Assembly (NCBI RefSeq): GCF_002161085.1
Contig: NZ_NFLU01000018.1
Location: forward strand, 1 to 47,252
Source of the DNA: Flavonifractor sp. An112
GTDB taxonomy: Bacteria > Bacillota > Clostridia > Oscillospirales > Oscillospiraceae
Reading direction: 5' to 3'
Length of the DNA: 47,252 nt
Shown here: positions 28,481 to 36,297 of the stretch, piece after piece
How the letters are laid out: the number at the start of each line of letters is the position of its first letter
Numbering within the stretch: position 1 is the first letter of the stretch
Made by a program: the position numbers and the translations under genes
Notes under the pieces: model-generated
The model's database searches: none
What the model saw: the letters and a program-made list of their open reading frames with translations, nothing else
Told to the model about the DNA's origin: nothing

Positions 28481-29203
28481 TCAGATAATCAGTCCGCCAT
28501 TGGGGGACAAAACCTGTCCCGTGATAAAGTTTGCAGCGTCGGAAGCCAGATACCACAGGGCCTCCGCCACATCCTCCGGCCGGCCGATGCGCTCCAGGGG
28601 GGTCTCCTCCGCCAAAGCGGCCAGATCCTCGGGCCCCAGGTTGCCGTTCATCTCGGTATCAATGACCCCGGGAGACACACAGTTCACCGTGATCCCAGAG
28701 GGCCCAACCTCCTTGGCCAGAGCCTTTGTAAGCCCAATGACAGCAGCTTTTGCGGCAGAATAGGCCACCTCGCAGGAGCCTCCCACCTGTCCCCACATAG
28801 AGGACAAAGTCAAAATTTTTCCCGCCTTGCGATGGATAAAATGAGGCAGCGCCGCCCGGATGGTGTAGAACATTCCGTCCACGTTGACGGCAAACATCCG
28901 CCGCCAATCCTCGTCCGTCAGATCGCCAAATAATTTCTGCTGGGCAATGCCTGCGTTGCATATCAGAATGTCAAGTTGACAAAATTTATCCAACACATTG
29001 TCAACCATATTCCGTACCTGGGCCGAGTCTGACACGTCGGCCTGGACCGCCCAGCCGCCGATCTCCTCCGCCAGAGCCTCCGCTTTCTCTCTGGAGCGGC
29101 AGTAGTTGACCACCACCCGGTCTCCCCCGGCAGCAAACCGCCGGGCCGCCGCCGCGCCGATGCCGCGGCTTCCGCCGGTAATGAGAACTATCCGTCCTGC
29201 CAT
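28481..29203 (-). CDS. SDR family oxidoreductase (FabG-like)
   Basis: Encodes 240 aa. Cofactor motif TGGSRGIG (residues 9-16), NAG motif (ICNAGIAQQ, about residue 85), catalytic Ser (LSSMWG, about residue 134) and YSAAK (about residue 147), followed by PGVIDTEM. This is the classical SDR with the fold of 3-oxoacyl-ACP reductase; the true substrate is unknown because no fatty-acid genes are near. AAGGAGG precedes the ATG. Confidence 0.93.
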   Translation of the reverse strand: MAGRIVLITGGSRGIGAAAARRFAAGGDRVVVNYCRSREKAEALAEEIGGWAVQADVSDSAQVRNMVDNVLDKFCQLDILICNAGIAQQKLFGDLTDEDWRRMFAVNVDGMFYTIRAALPHFIHRKAGKILTLSSMWGQVGGSCEVAYSAAKAAVIGLTKALAKEVGPSGITVNCVSPGVIDTEMNGNLGPEDLAALAEETPLERIGRPEDVAEALWYLASDAANFITGQVLSPNGGLII

Positions 29204-29283
29204 ACTATTTCCTCCTTGTTCACGGCGTTTTCCTCAGTATACCAGCACTTTCCGGCCTTGAAAAGAGAAATTTCAAAAAAGTG

Positions 29284-29312
29284 TTGACAAGCACCTTTCT
29301 TTTCGCTATAAT
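29284..29312 (+). promoter_or_regulatory. Consensus promoter of tRNA-Val
   Basis: TTGACA (29284-29289), 17 bp, TATAAT (29307-29312): a perfect consensus, 14 bp before the tRNA. Confidence 0.95.
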
Positions 29313-29326
29313 AGTCCATGCTGTTC

Positions 29327-29402
29327 GGACGATTAGCTCAGCTGGTAGAGCATCCGCTTGACGTGCGGGAGGTCACAGGTTCAAGTCCTGTATCGTCCAC
29401 CA
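29327..29402 (+). tRNA. tRNA-Val(GAC)
   Basis: 76 nt with encoded CCA. The 7-bp acceptor stem is GGACGAT/ATCGTCC; D, anticodon and T arms fold canonically. Anticodon at 29360-29362 is GAC, which reads GUC/GUU Val codons. Its 3' end borders the integrated element and is a likely attachment site. Confidence 0.97.
29390..29402 (+). other. Probable attachment site (tRNA 3' end)
   Basis: The element's integrase gene starts its neighbourhood 78 bp downstream and points toward the tRNA, as for elements that use tRNA 3' ends. A second copy of the tRNA 3' sequence was looked for near 33600 and not found, so the other att site is lost or further away. Confidence 0.4.
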
Positions 29403-29406
29403 AAGC

Positions 29407-29442
29407 AAAGCCCTAAAGCCACAACGGTTCTAGGGCTTTTTT
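29407..29442 (+). terminator. Terminator after tRNA-Val
   Basis: AAAGCCCTA pairs with TAGGGCTTT, followed by TTT. Confidence 0.85.
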
Positions 29443-29480
29443 GCTGTCTGAAATCAGGGAATGACCCTTTAATTGACCCT

Positions 29481-30662
29481 TTACAGGTTCAAAACACCTT
29501 TTATGAACCCCTCCATGCGCTGGGCGCTGTCCTTCTTCATCTGTTCCGTGACATGGCCGTATACATCCAGGGTAAATGCCGCCGTGTGGTGCCCCAGGTT
29601 GCCCTGGACAGTCTTAATATCGTCCCCTGCTCGAAGGGAGGCCACGGCAAAGGTGTGGCGCAGATCGTGAAACCGGGTGGATGGGGTGCCCATCTGAGCC
29701 ACAATGCGCTTGAAGCAATCATACACCGTCCGGTAAGAGAGATACCCGCCTGTCTCATTGGTGAACACCATCCCGGAGTTCTCCCACAGCGGGCCCATTT
29801 TAAGCTGCTGCTCCGCTTGTCTGGCCTTTTGGGAGCGGAGCAGCTTCATCACCCAGGGGGCAGGGGTGATGGTGCGGGGCTTGCCGTTCTTCGGTGTGGT
29901 GATGTAGTAGGCCCCGCCCTTTTTCTGTTCCCGGCGGAGCTGGCGCTTGATGGTAATGGTGCCCTTCTCGAAGTCCACACAATCCCACATGAGCCCCAGC
30001 ACCTCCCCCTCCCTCATGCCGGTAAACAGGGCTACCTTATAAAGGAGTTCGTGCCGGTGCCCCTCTATGGCCTTTAGGAAGGTTGCTATCTGTTCTTCAT
30101 CGAGCGGGCTTATCTCCTTTTTCTCCACCCTGGGGAGGGTGCAAGCGTCCGCCGGATTGAAGCGGATATATCCCACTGCCACGGCCTGCTGGAGCGCCTT
30201 GTGGAGGATGCCGTGGATGTTCTTTACCGACTTTGGGGACAGCGCCTTGCCCCCTTCCCGCTCGATGCTCAGACCATTGTAAAATCCCTGAATAGTATGG
30301 GTGTTCAGGGCTTCCAGCTTCACCGCACCCAGGGCGGGCTTGATGTATAGCCGTATCTGTTCCCCATAGAGAAAAGCGGTGGAGGGCTTCACGCCGCCCA
30401 TATAGTCCGCCGTCCAAATGTCCAGCCATTGGCCCACCGTCATCTTGCAGGGCTCCTTATAGGTGCCGTTGTCGAGGGCGGTAGTAAGCCGGGCTAGCTT
30501 CTTCCTCACTTCCTGCTGAGTGGCTCCATAGACTGACCGCTGTATCTGTTTCCCGCTGCCAGGATCACGGCCCACAGTATAGCGGGCCTCCCATCTTCCG
30601 TCTTTTCGCTGGCGGATCGTCCCGGCCCCCTGGGCCCCTCTGGTGTTGCTTTTTCTTGGCAT
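29481..30662 (-). CDS. Tyrosine-type site-specific integrase
   Basis: Encodes 393 aa. N-terminal arm-binding domain (GTIRQRKDGRWEARYTVG), SAM-like core-binding domain (TVGQWLDIWTADYMGG) and catalytic domain. Catalytic Arg is in TGMREGEVLGL (about residue 216), HxxR in HDLRHTFA (about 331-334), His in LGHHTAAF (about 357) and the nucleophile in DVYGHV (about 367). The full set is intact, so the protein could be active. It would integrate and excise the element at the tRNA-Val 3' end, 78 bp away. Confidence 0.95.
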   Translation of the reverse strand: MPRKSNTRGAQGAGTIRQRKDGRWEARYTVGRDPGSGKQIQRSVYGATQQEVRKKLARLTTALDNGTYKEPCKMTVGQWLDIWTADYMGGVKPSTAFLYGEQIRLYIKPALGAVKLEALNTHTIQGFYNGLSIEREGGKALSPKSVKNIHGILHKALQQAVAVGYIRFNPADACTLPRVEKKEISPLDEEQIATFLKAIEGHRHELLYKVALFTGMREGEVLGLMWDCVDFEKGTITIKRQLRREQKKGGAYYITTPKNGKPRTITPAPWVMKLLRSQKARQAEQQLKMGPLWENSGMVFTNETGGYLSYRTVYDCFKRIVAQMGTPSTRFHDLRHTFAVASLRAGDDIKTVQGNLGHHTAAFTLDVYGHVTEQMKKDSAQRMEGFIKGVLNL

Positions 30663-30763
30663 TGCAATTCCTCCCTTAAATTGATAGAATGGGAGGGCAG
30701 TAGGCCGCTAAGTTTACTGCCCTTTTAGCCGTCCCTGGTGTTCACAGCACCGGGGGCGGTTTT

Positions 30764-31468
30764 TTAATCGCTTTCGTCATAACCTTTGAGAAAATCGGAC
30801 ACAAGATCATTTAAAAAATCTGGAGCTTTTTCATGTTCTTTTTTAAAATCCTCATACATTTTGGTCATATCTTTAATAGCTTGTGCGAACAAATATCTTT
30901 CATATATCTCTGAATCAGGTTTAACAATGGGAATACGCATTGATGCGGAAATCTTACTTGCTACACCACCAAGCGTACCTTTATCTACCGCTCGATCATA
31001 TCGTTCGACTTCTTCTTTCCTGGGCGAACGATAACCGAGAATTTCCTGATCTACATTCTCCCATGCAGATGCCGACAAATAACCAATTATATTTGCCAAA
31101 AACGTTCCATTTTCCAATATAAAGTTAAGAACAAATCGATCAGATTTGTGTTCACACAATTCTTTAAGTGTTTCTACTGCTTCACTATTAAGTCCAATGT
31201 AATTGCAGACCTGGCTCAGTTCTCCACTTAATTTCTTAGATTCGGATAATCCCAAAAGCCAATCGGAGGATACGTCAAAAAACTTTGCTATATTTTTTAA
31301 CTGCTCTGCATCCGGCATAGATTGTCCACTTTTATATAAGCTAACTGTCTGTCTCTTTACACCGAGTGCAGTAGCTAACGTGTCTTGTGTAATATGCCGG
31401 TCTTTCATTAGCTCAGAAAGCCGTTTAGAAAATATCTTAAAGTCATCAGATACCACTTTTCTTGCCAA
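30764..31468 (-). CDS. XRE family repressor of the element
   Basis: Encodes 234 aa from a TTG at 31468 (GAGGG upstream); the frame opens further to 31537 without a ribosome site. N-terminal helix-turn-helix DTLATALGVKRQTVSLYKSG (about residues 30-50), then PDAEQLKNIAKFFDVSSDWLLG. The C-terminal part is not recognised. AT-rich and Lys/Glu-rich, unlike the host genes, so of foreign origin. Divergent from the early operon, with overlapping promoters. Confidence 0.88.
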   Translation of the reverse strand: MARKVVSDDFKIFSKRLSELMKDRHITQDTLATALGVKRQTVSLYKSGQSMPDAEQLKNIAKFFDVSSDWLLGLSESKKLSGELSQVCNYIGLNSEAVETLKELCEHKSDRFVLNFILENGTFLANIIGYLSASAWENVDQEILGYRSPRKEEVERYDRAVDKGTLGGVASKISASMRIPIVKPDSEIYERYLFAQAIKDMTKMYEDFKKEHEKAPDFLNDLVSDFLKGYDESD

Positions 31469-31531
31469 ATGTCTCACCCTCATCAATAATGTCCTATTGG
31501 TATGCGTAATTGATTTCTCCGTCCTTATCAG

Positions 31532-31560
31532 TTGCAAGTACCTTGATGTTGCTTTATAAT
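31532..31560 (+). promoter_or_regulatory. Rightward early promoter of the element
   Basis: TTGCAA (31532-31537), 17 bp, TATAAT (31555-31560), reading toward the excisionase-like genes. It lies inside the 5' leader of the repressor gene. Confidence 0.82.
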
Positions 31561-31561
31561 T

Positions 31562-31590
31562 ATTATAGCAAACACAACGGACGTTTGCAA
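31562..31590 (-). promoter_or_regulatory. Leftward repressor promoter of the element
   Basis: Minus strand TTGCAA (31590-31585), 17 bp, TATAAT (31567-31562). Its -10 is separated by a single base from the -10 of the rightward promoter, and both use identical hexamers, so one polymerase excludes the other. Confidence 0.82.
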
Positions 31591-31614
31591 CAACAACATG
31601 GAGGTGACTTTTAA

Positions 31615-31794
31615 ATGAGCAACCAGGATATCAGACGCACAGCGGCAGGGGCCGGAGTGAAACTATGGCAGATTGCGGACGCTCTAGGAATGGCGGATTG
31701 CAGCTTTTCCCGGAAACTCCGCAAGGAACTGCCTGAGGATGAAAAGGAGAAAATCTTCTCTATCATCCAGCGGCTTGCAAAGGAGGTAAGCTAA
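31615..31794 (+). CDS. Small element protein, helix-turn-helix-like
   Basis: Encodes 59 aa: KLWQIADALGMADCSFSRKL is a plausible helix-turn-helix, followed by LPEDEKEKIFSIIQRL. GGAGG precedes the ATG by 10 bp. Stop and next start share one base (TAATG), so it is translationally coupled to the next gene. First gene of the rightward operon; probably an early regulator. Confidence 0.75.
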   Translation: MSNQDIRRTAAGAGVKLWQIADALGMADCSFSRKLRKELPEDEKEKIFSIIQRLAKEVS

Positions 31795-31991
31795 TGGCCG
31801 ACAAATTAGACCCCCTGGCCGTCTCCCCAGCAGAGTGTGCCCGTCTGCTGGGTATCAGCAGGCCGAAGGTTTATGACCTTATCAATCAAGGTAGGTTTCC
31901 TTCCTTTAAATTAGGCAGTCGCACACTCATCAGTGTGGACGGATTGCGGGAATGGATCTCCAGACAGACACAAGCAGAGGTGAATATATGA
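31794..31991 (+). CDS. Excisionase-family DNA-binding protein
   Basis: Encodes 65 aa. Winged-helix/MerR-like excisionase pattern: SPAECARLLGISRPKVYDLINQ (about residues 12-33) and FKLGSRTLISVDGLREWI. Likely a DNA-bending directionality factor for the integrase. AAAGGAGG precedes the ATG. Overlaps the next gene by 4 bp (ATGA). Confidence 0.88.
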   Translation: MADKLDPLAVSPAECARLLGISRPKVYDLINQGRFPSFKLGSRTLISVDGLREWISRQTQAEVNI

Positions 31992-32389
31992 GCAAGACAA
32001 AAAAGAACCGCCCCGGTGCTGGCACACCAGGACGGCAGACGGAAACGGGGACTTATGGCAGGGCCTCCACTTCCATTTATCAGAATACCACACAGCCAAC
32101 CGGCAGACAACCGGGAATGATTGAAAAATTGCTATCCAGCGGCGCAGAGAACGCCGTGCCGCTCCAGCACCTTGTGAAACTTATGGACAAACCCGCCCGC
32201 CAAGTCCGCCAGCAGATCCAGGCGGAACGCTTGCGAGGTATTCCCATTCTATCTGACAACGAACATGGCTATTATCTACCGAAAACACAGGAAGATGTGG
32301 ACAACTTCGTCCGCAGTATGCTCCACCGGGCGCATGAAATTGCCCGTGTTGCCAACACCGTGCGGCTGAGGGGGCGACGGCTTGACTAA
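31988..32389 (+). CDS. Element protein, unknown function
   Basis: Encodes 133 aa. Lys/Arg/Gly-rich N-terminus, then a central segment PLQHLVKLMDKPARQVRQQI with ERLRGIPILS that looks like a winged-helix, and a C-terminal EIARVANTVRLRGRR. AGAGG precedes the ATG. Found between excisionase and primase, so probably in element replication. Not recognised further. Confidence 0.72.
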   Translation: MSKTKKNRPGAGTPGRQTETGTYGRASTSIYQNTTQPTGRQPGMIEKLLSSGAENAVPLQHLVKLMDKPARQVRQQIQAERLRGIPILSDNEHGYYLPKTQEDVDNFVRSMLHRAHEIARVANTVRLRGRRLD

Positions 32390-33154
32390 ATTTTACCCCG
32401 AAGGATTGCCCCAAGAACTGAAAGACAGCGGGCGCTGGTGCGTGTGGAGATATGAAACCCGAGAAGGCAGCGCAAAGCCCACCAAATGCCCGTACAACCC
32501 CCGGACAGGAGGCGGGGCTATGTCCAACAACCCCAGCACCTTCACCAGCTACCAGGAGGCCGTGAACGCCCTGGAGCGGGGCGGATATGATGGCCTGGGC
32601 GTTGGGGTGTTTGACGGCTTATGTGCCGTTGACATCGACCACTGCATAGCGGATGACGGCACCCCCTCCACTCTACCTTGTGCCTGTTCACCAACCACCT
32701 GCCCCGTGTGGGCAGCACTGACCCCGGCACCTGGCGGCGGCTGATCGTGGTACCCTTCCGGGCCACCATCCCCACACAGGGGAGCCGGTCAAACTATGGC
32801 GACATTCTGGTGCAAGAGGCTGGGCCGTCTATCCTGGCCTGGGCTGTCGAGGGAGCTGTGAACTTTGCACGCAACGGCTACCAACTCCAGACCCCAGATG
32901 TGGTGGAGGAAACCACCGAAGCATACCGAGGGCAAGAGGACTGGGTGGGCAACTTCCTTTCGGAGTGCTGCACCCTGGAGCCTGGGGCATGGATACCAGC
33001 CTCTAATCTATACCGCCGATACCGTGAATGGGCAGAGGGAGCGGGGGACTATGTGCGCCGACTGCCTGACTTTAACACCGCCCTGGAAAACCGAGGACTG
33101 GCCAAAAAAAGGACAAAAACCTGCAATGTATGGCAGGGAGTTGGGATGCAGTAA
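32382..33154 (+). pseudogene. Phage-type primase, internal-deletion remnant
   Basis: The N-terminal piece (TTG 32382, GAGGGGG upstream) carries the prim-pol start ELKDSGRWCVWRYE and GVGVFDGLCAVDIDHCI. After about base 32668 the same frame runs into nonsense and stops at 32744. A second frame (from about 32660 on) gives LFTNHLPRVGSTDPGTWRRL and ends at 33154 as the C-terminal part of a D5-type helicase. Most of the primase and helicase middle is missing and the two ends are out of frame, so no functional protein is made. Confidence 0.85.
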
Positions 33155-33164
33155 CACCCCAAAA

Positions 33165-33346
33165 GGTGGAGCTACTGGGTGGAGGTGGAGCTACTTTCCT
33201 ATTGTTTAAAAAAATCGGAAAAAATTAAAACCCTATAGGGACTTTTGGGGAAATAGCTCCACCATCTCCACCAAATCCAGCAATCCCTTGTGGGAGTAGG
33301 GATAGAGCCGGTGGAGGCACCTCCACCCTATCTCCACCCGGTGGAG
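33165..33346. repeat. Iteron-like GGTGGAG repeats (possible element origin)
   Basis: Nine copies of GGTGGAG or its complement: plus at 33165, 33178, 33184, 33310 and 33340; minus at 33257, 33266, 33321 and 33332. In the middle lies an AT-rich stretch (33191-33240) suited to strand opening. Position just after the primase and direct/inverted layout fit an origin of replication of the element. Confidence 0.6.
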
Positions 33347-33395
33347 GTACATCCCCGGTTTTCAATCTATTTAGGCATAAAACGAGGAAAAACCC

Positions 33396-33611
33396 ATGTA
33401 CTACAGATGCAACGCCGGAGGCTGGAACCGCAGCCACGGACAGGTGGAGCAAACACCCCGGCTAGATTCCTTTGAGCTGCCAATGGGCAAGCCGTGGGAG
33501 ATCATATATTGCGGATGCCCTGACCGTGGAGACAAGCCGGTAGAGGTGGACGCAGAGGGCAACACAGCCCACCTTTACCTGACCGGCTGGCGGAAATGCG
33601 TGACAGTATGA
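33396..33611 (+). CDS. Small element protein, unknown function
   Basis: Encodes 71 aa: MYYRCNAGGWNRSHGQVEQT, then CGCPDRGDKPVEVDAEGN. Two CGC/CP pairs suggest a small metal-binding fold, but it is not recognised. GAGG precedes the ATG by 9 bp. Its end overlaps the start of the SLH protein frame by 16 bp, so the boundary between element and chromosome falls about here. Confidence 0.6.
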   Translation: MYYRCNAGGWNRSHGQVEQTPRLDSFELPMGKPWEIIYCGCPDRGDKPVEVDAEGNTAHLYLTGWRKCVTV

Positions 33612-35521
33612 ACCTGGCTCTGGAGCATCCTGTCTATGCTTCCGGCCTTGAGGTCAATCATCAGACCTTCGCCGCTGATGCTGTGGACGGTAAACTTGAC
33701 ACTCGCTGGAGCGGCAACAAGATGAAGGTCGCTGACACCGCCGACTCCTGGATCGTGGTGGATCTGGGTGAGGATGTGTGCGACATCACTGAGGTTTCCT
33801 CCAGCTATTATGCCAAGGTATGGCCCAGCGACTATGTGGTACAAGTGGCCGGTTCTGACTTTGTACCCACCGACTACAGCACTGTCAATGTAGGTACGGT
33901 AAGCGATAAGAGCGCCTTTGAGGGCCAGAACGCCAAGGGCGCCAGCTGCTGGACCACCATCGGAACCTACACCGGTATGAGCGGCGACGGCCGCACCGAT
34001 GCCCTGACTAACTTTGAAGCCGCCATTCCGGAGGGTACTCGTTACCTGCGTCTCTACTTCACCGGTATCAACCAGAGCGCTTTCGGCCACTCCATCGGCC
34101 TGAACGAGCTGGAGGTCACCGGTACCCGCTACCTGGATCCCACTGAGCCGGGCGAGCCTGAAGATGTGGTGGTGGAGACCGTAATGCCTTCCGTGGCCTA
34201 CGGCCGGCTCAACACCGCGTTTGACGATCTGGAGCTGCCTGTGTGCGCCGTAGTTGCCCTGTCCGACGGCACTACCCTCCGCTTCCCCGTAGAGTGGAGC
34301 GCTAAGGGTTATGACGCCGCCTCCACGGAGCCCCAGACCCTGACCGGCACACTGGACCTGTCCGGCACCGCCATCCTCAACGAGGAGAACCTTACCGCTT
34401 CCGTAACCGTCAACCTGTCCGACGAACCCACTGTGGTCAATGTGCTGGTGAACCCCACCAGCCTGGGCGTGGACTACGGCACTTCCTTTGAGATGCTCAA
34501 CCTGCCTGAGCAGGTGGTTCTGGAGCTGTCCACCGGCTTCGGTGTCGCCTGCGACGTGACCTGGGACAGCACCACCTACAACCCCAACGCCGAAGACACC
34601 CAGTACGTCCGCGGCTCCGTACTCTACAACGGCCAGACCTACGAGGCCGTCATGCCCGTGGATGTAGAGGGCGCCCCCGTGGATCCTGAGGGCCCCACCG
34701 TCTCTACTGCCTACGTCATCACCGTGGAGGACAGCGACAACGGCACTGTGACTTCCAGCCGCACCCGCGCCCCCAAGGGCCTCACCGTCACTCTGACCGT
34801 GAAGCCTGACGAAGGCTACAAGCTGGATACCCTCACCGTCACCGACAAGAACGGCAATGAGCTCAAGCTCACCGACAAGGGCAACGGCAAGTACACCTTT
34901 GCCATGCCCGCCTCTGCCGTTACTGTGGAGGCCTCCTTCACCAAGGACGATACCCCCGTGGAGACCGGCCTGCCCTTCACCGACGTGAAGACCGACGACT
35001 GGTTCTTCGAGGCTGTGAAGTACGTCTATGACAACAAGCTGATGGACGGTACTTCCACCACCACCTTTGCCCCCCTCATGACCACCAACCGTGCCATGAT
35101 CGTCACCATCCTGTGGCGGCTGGAGGGTCAGCCTGAGACCGACGCCACCCTGTCCTTCACCGACGTGGAGAGCGGCGTGTGGTACACCGACGCTGTGAAC
35201 TGGGCTGCCTCCAAAGGCATCGTCAAGGGCTACAGCGACACCGTGTTTGCCCCCAACGACACCGTGACCCGCGAGCAGCTGGCCACCATCCTGTACCGCT
35301 ATGCTGAGTACAAGGAGTACGACGTGTCCGCCAAAGGCGACCTGACCATCTTCGCCGACGGCGCCAACACCTCCTCCTGGGCTACTGAGGCCATGGAGTG
35401 GGCGGTAGGCTCCGGCCTGCTGTCCGGCAAGGACGGCGGCAAGCTGGACCCCACCGGCACCGCCACCCGCGCGGAAGTGGCGCAGATCTTCATGAACTTT
35501 GCGCAGGGTCTGCAGAAGTAA
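33596..35521 (+). CDS. SLH-domain surface protein, N-terminally truncated
   Basis: Encodes 641 aa. It opens directly in a discoidin (F5/8 type C)-like domain (NLALEHPVYASGLEVN, about residues 6-185) with no signal peptide. Two Ig-like domains follow (about 190-360), then an InlB-type repeat (VTLTVKPDEGYKLDTLTV, about 390-450). Three SLH domains come last: FTDVKTDDWFFEAVKYV, FTDVESGVWYTDAVNWA and FADGANTSSWATEAMEWA. SLH domains anchor to cell-wall polymers, so an export signal is needed; its absence and the poor ribosome site indicate loss of the 5' end at the element junction. Codon use is host-like, unlike the element upstream. Confidence 0.85.
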   Translation: MRDSMNLALEHPVYASGLEVNHQTFAADAVDGKLDTRWSGNKMKVADTADSWIVVDLGEDVCDITEVSSSYYAKVWPSDYVVQVAGSDFVPTDYSTVNVGTVSDKSAFEGQNAKGASCWTTIGTYTGMSGDGRTDALTNFEAAIPEGTRYLRLYFTGINQSAFGHSIGLNELEVTGTRYLDPTEPGEPEDVVVETVMPSVAYGRLNTAFDDLELPVCAVVALSDGTTLRFPVEWSAKGYDAASTEPQTLTGTLDLSGTAILNEENLTASVTVNLSDEPTVVNVLVNPTSLGVDYGTSFEMLNLPEQVVLELSTGFGVACDVTWDSTTYNPNAEDTQYVRGSVLYNGQTYEAVMPVDVEGAPVDPEGPTVSTAYVITVEDSDNGTVTSSRTRAPKGLTVTLTVKPDEGYKLDTLTVTDKNGNELKLTDKGNGKYTFAMPASAVTVEASFTKDDTPVETGLPFTDVKTDDWFFEAVKYVYDNKLMDGTSTTTFAPLMTTNRAMIVTILWRLEGQPETDATLSFTDVESGVWYTDAVNWAASKGIVKGYSDTVFAPNDTVTREQLATILYRYAEYKEYDVSAKGDLTIFADGANTSSWATEAMEWAVGSGLLSGKDGGKLDPTGTATRAEVAQIFMNFAQGLQK

Positions 35522-35534
35522 AGATCCATGCCGG

Positions 35535-35566
35535 CAAGGGCGCGCTGCATCAGCAGCGCGCCCTTG
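35535..35566 (+). terminator. Terminator after the SLH gene
   Basis: CAAGGGCGCGCTG pairs with CAGCGCGCCCTTG (13 bp), followed by TTGTTG. Confidence 0.8.
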
Positions 35567-35773
35567 TTGTTGCCAAGAACGTGGTCTGTCCCCCTCTGGA
35601 CAAGATGTCCACCACTGAAGGAGACCGCTTAACCCTGGGGCATTGGCGATACCATTCAGTCAGACAAGGCGGACCAGGCCACCCACAGCGGCTGCCCGCC
35701 TCCGGTATCGGAGCGGGCAGGCAAGCCGTTCCAACGTCTCCTCCGCCTGCCGGAGGAGCTTTATGGACAAAAG
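35567..35773. other. Intergenic region with weak hairpins
   Basis: Between the SLH gene and the small membrane gene. A degenerate hairpin (GCCCGCC..GAGCGGGC around 35693-35724) and CTCCTCCG..CGGAGGAG near 35740-35760 are visible. No gene is seen. Confidence 0.4.
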
Positions 35774-35802
35774 CAGCCCCTCCGTACCGAACGGAGGGGC
35801 TG
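35774..35802 (-). terminator. Terminator after the small membrane gene
   Basis: CAGCCCCTCCGT pairs with ACGGAGGGGCTG (12 bp), followed on the minus strand by CTTTTGTCC. Confidence 0.82.
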
Positions 35803-35819
35803 ACGGTTATGTATGCAGT

Positions 35820-36269
35820 TCAGTCCCGGGTGCACAGCGCCTGGGCGCCCTTGATACACAGGGGGAAGAAGATCAGCGCGGTTATATAGGCCACCAGGAA
35901 GATAGCGGGCACTTTGGTGATCCAAAAACCAAAGAACCCCGTACCCAGCAGAAAGCCCACTTCACAGAACATCAGGATGGAGCTCATCAGCAGCACCAGC
36001 AGCAGCACGATGAAAAAGATCCGCACAAAGTATGCTCCGATACTTTCCATTTTCAGGTGAAAGGCCTTGACAAAGAAATTGCCAAAGGCAGGCAGGTCAA
36101 TGAGCGTCTCCAGCGTCAGATTCAGGCAGAAACCGTAAACCATACCAACCACCAGGGCGGGAACATTCAGGTTATTGTTGACTGCCAGGTTGAAGATGGT
36201 CACCGCCAGGGTAATGAAAAAGGCCAGAAATACATTCATTACTACAGGAAAATCTTTTTTCTTACACAT
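35820..36269 (-). CDS. Small membrane protein, unknown function
   Basis: Encodes 149 aa with four hydrophobic segments, for example VFLAFFITLAVTIFNLAV (about 13-30), YFVRIFFIVLLLVLLMSSIL (about 85-104) and IFLVAYITALIFFPL (about 125-139). It lies 28 bp downstream of the DAPG/phloretin hydrolase gene on the same strand, so it is probably co-transcribed and may take part in substrate or product transport. No family is recognised. Confidence 0.75.
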   Translation of the reverse strand: MCKKKDFPVVMNVFLAFFITLAVTIFNLAVNNNLNVPALVVGMVYGFCLNLTLETLIDLPAFGNFFVKAFHLKMESIGAYFVRIFFIVLLLVLLMSSILMFCEVGFLLGTGFFGFWITKVPAIFLVAYITALIFFPLCIKGAQALCTRD

Positions 36270-36297
36270 AATTCTTCTCCTTTTCCGTCTGTTCCGC

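Larger units (their letters stand above)
29403..33611. mobile_element. Decayed tRNA-integrated element
   Basis: The block next to tRNA-Val contains a tyrosine integrase, an XRE repressor, divergent early promoters, excisionase-like and small early genes, a primase with most of its middle deleted, iteron-like repeats and a small phage-type gene. Structural, packaging or conjugation genes are absent. The repressor is much AT-richer than the host. The right boundary is approximate and is taken from the end of the last phage-like gene, directly before the SLH protein. Confidence 0.82.

Noticed and set aside
33580-33640. attR copy of the tRNA-Val 3' end
   Set aside because: No stretch matching the tRNA 3' end was found near the SLH junction.
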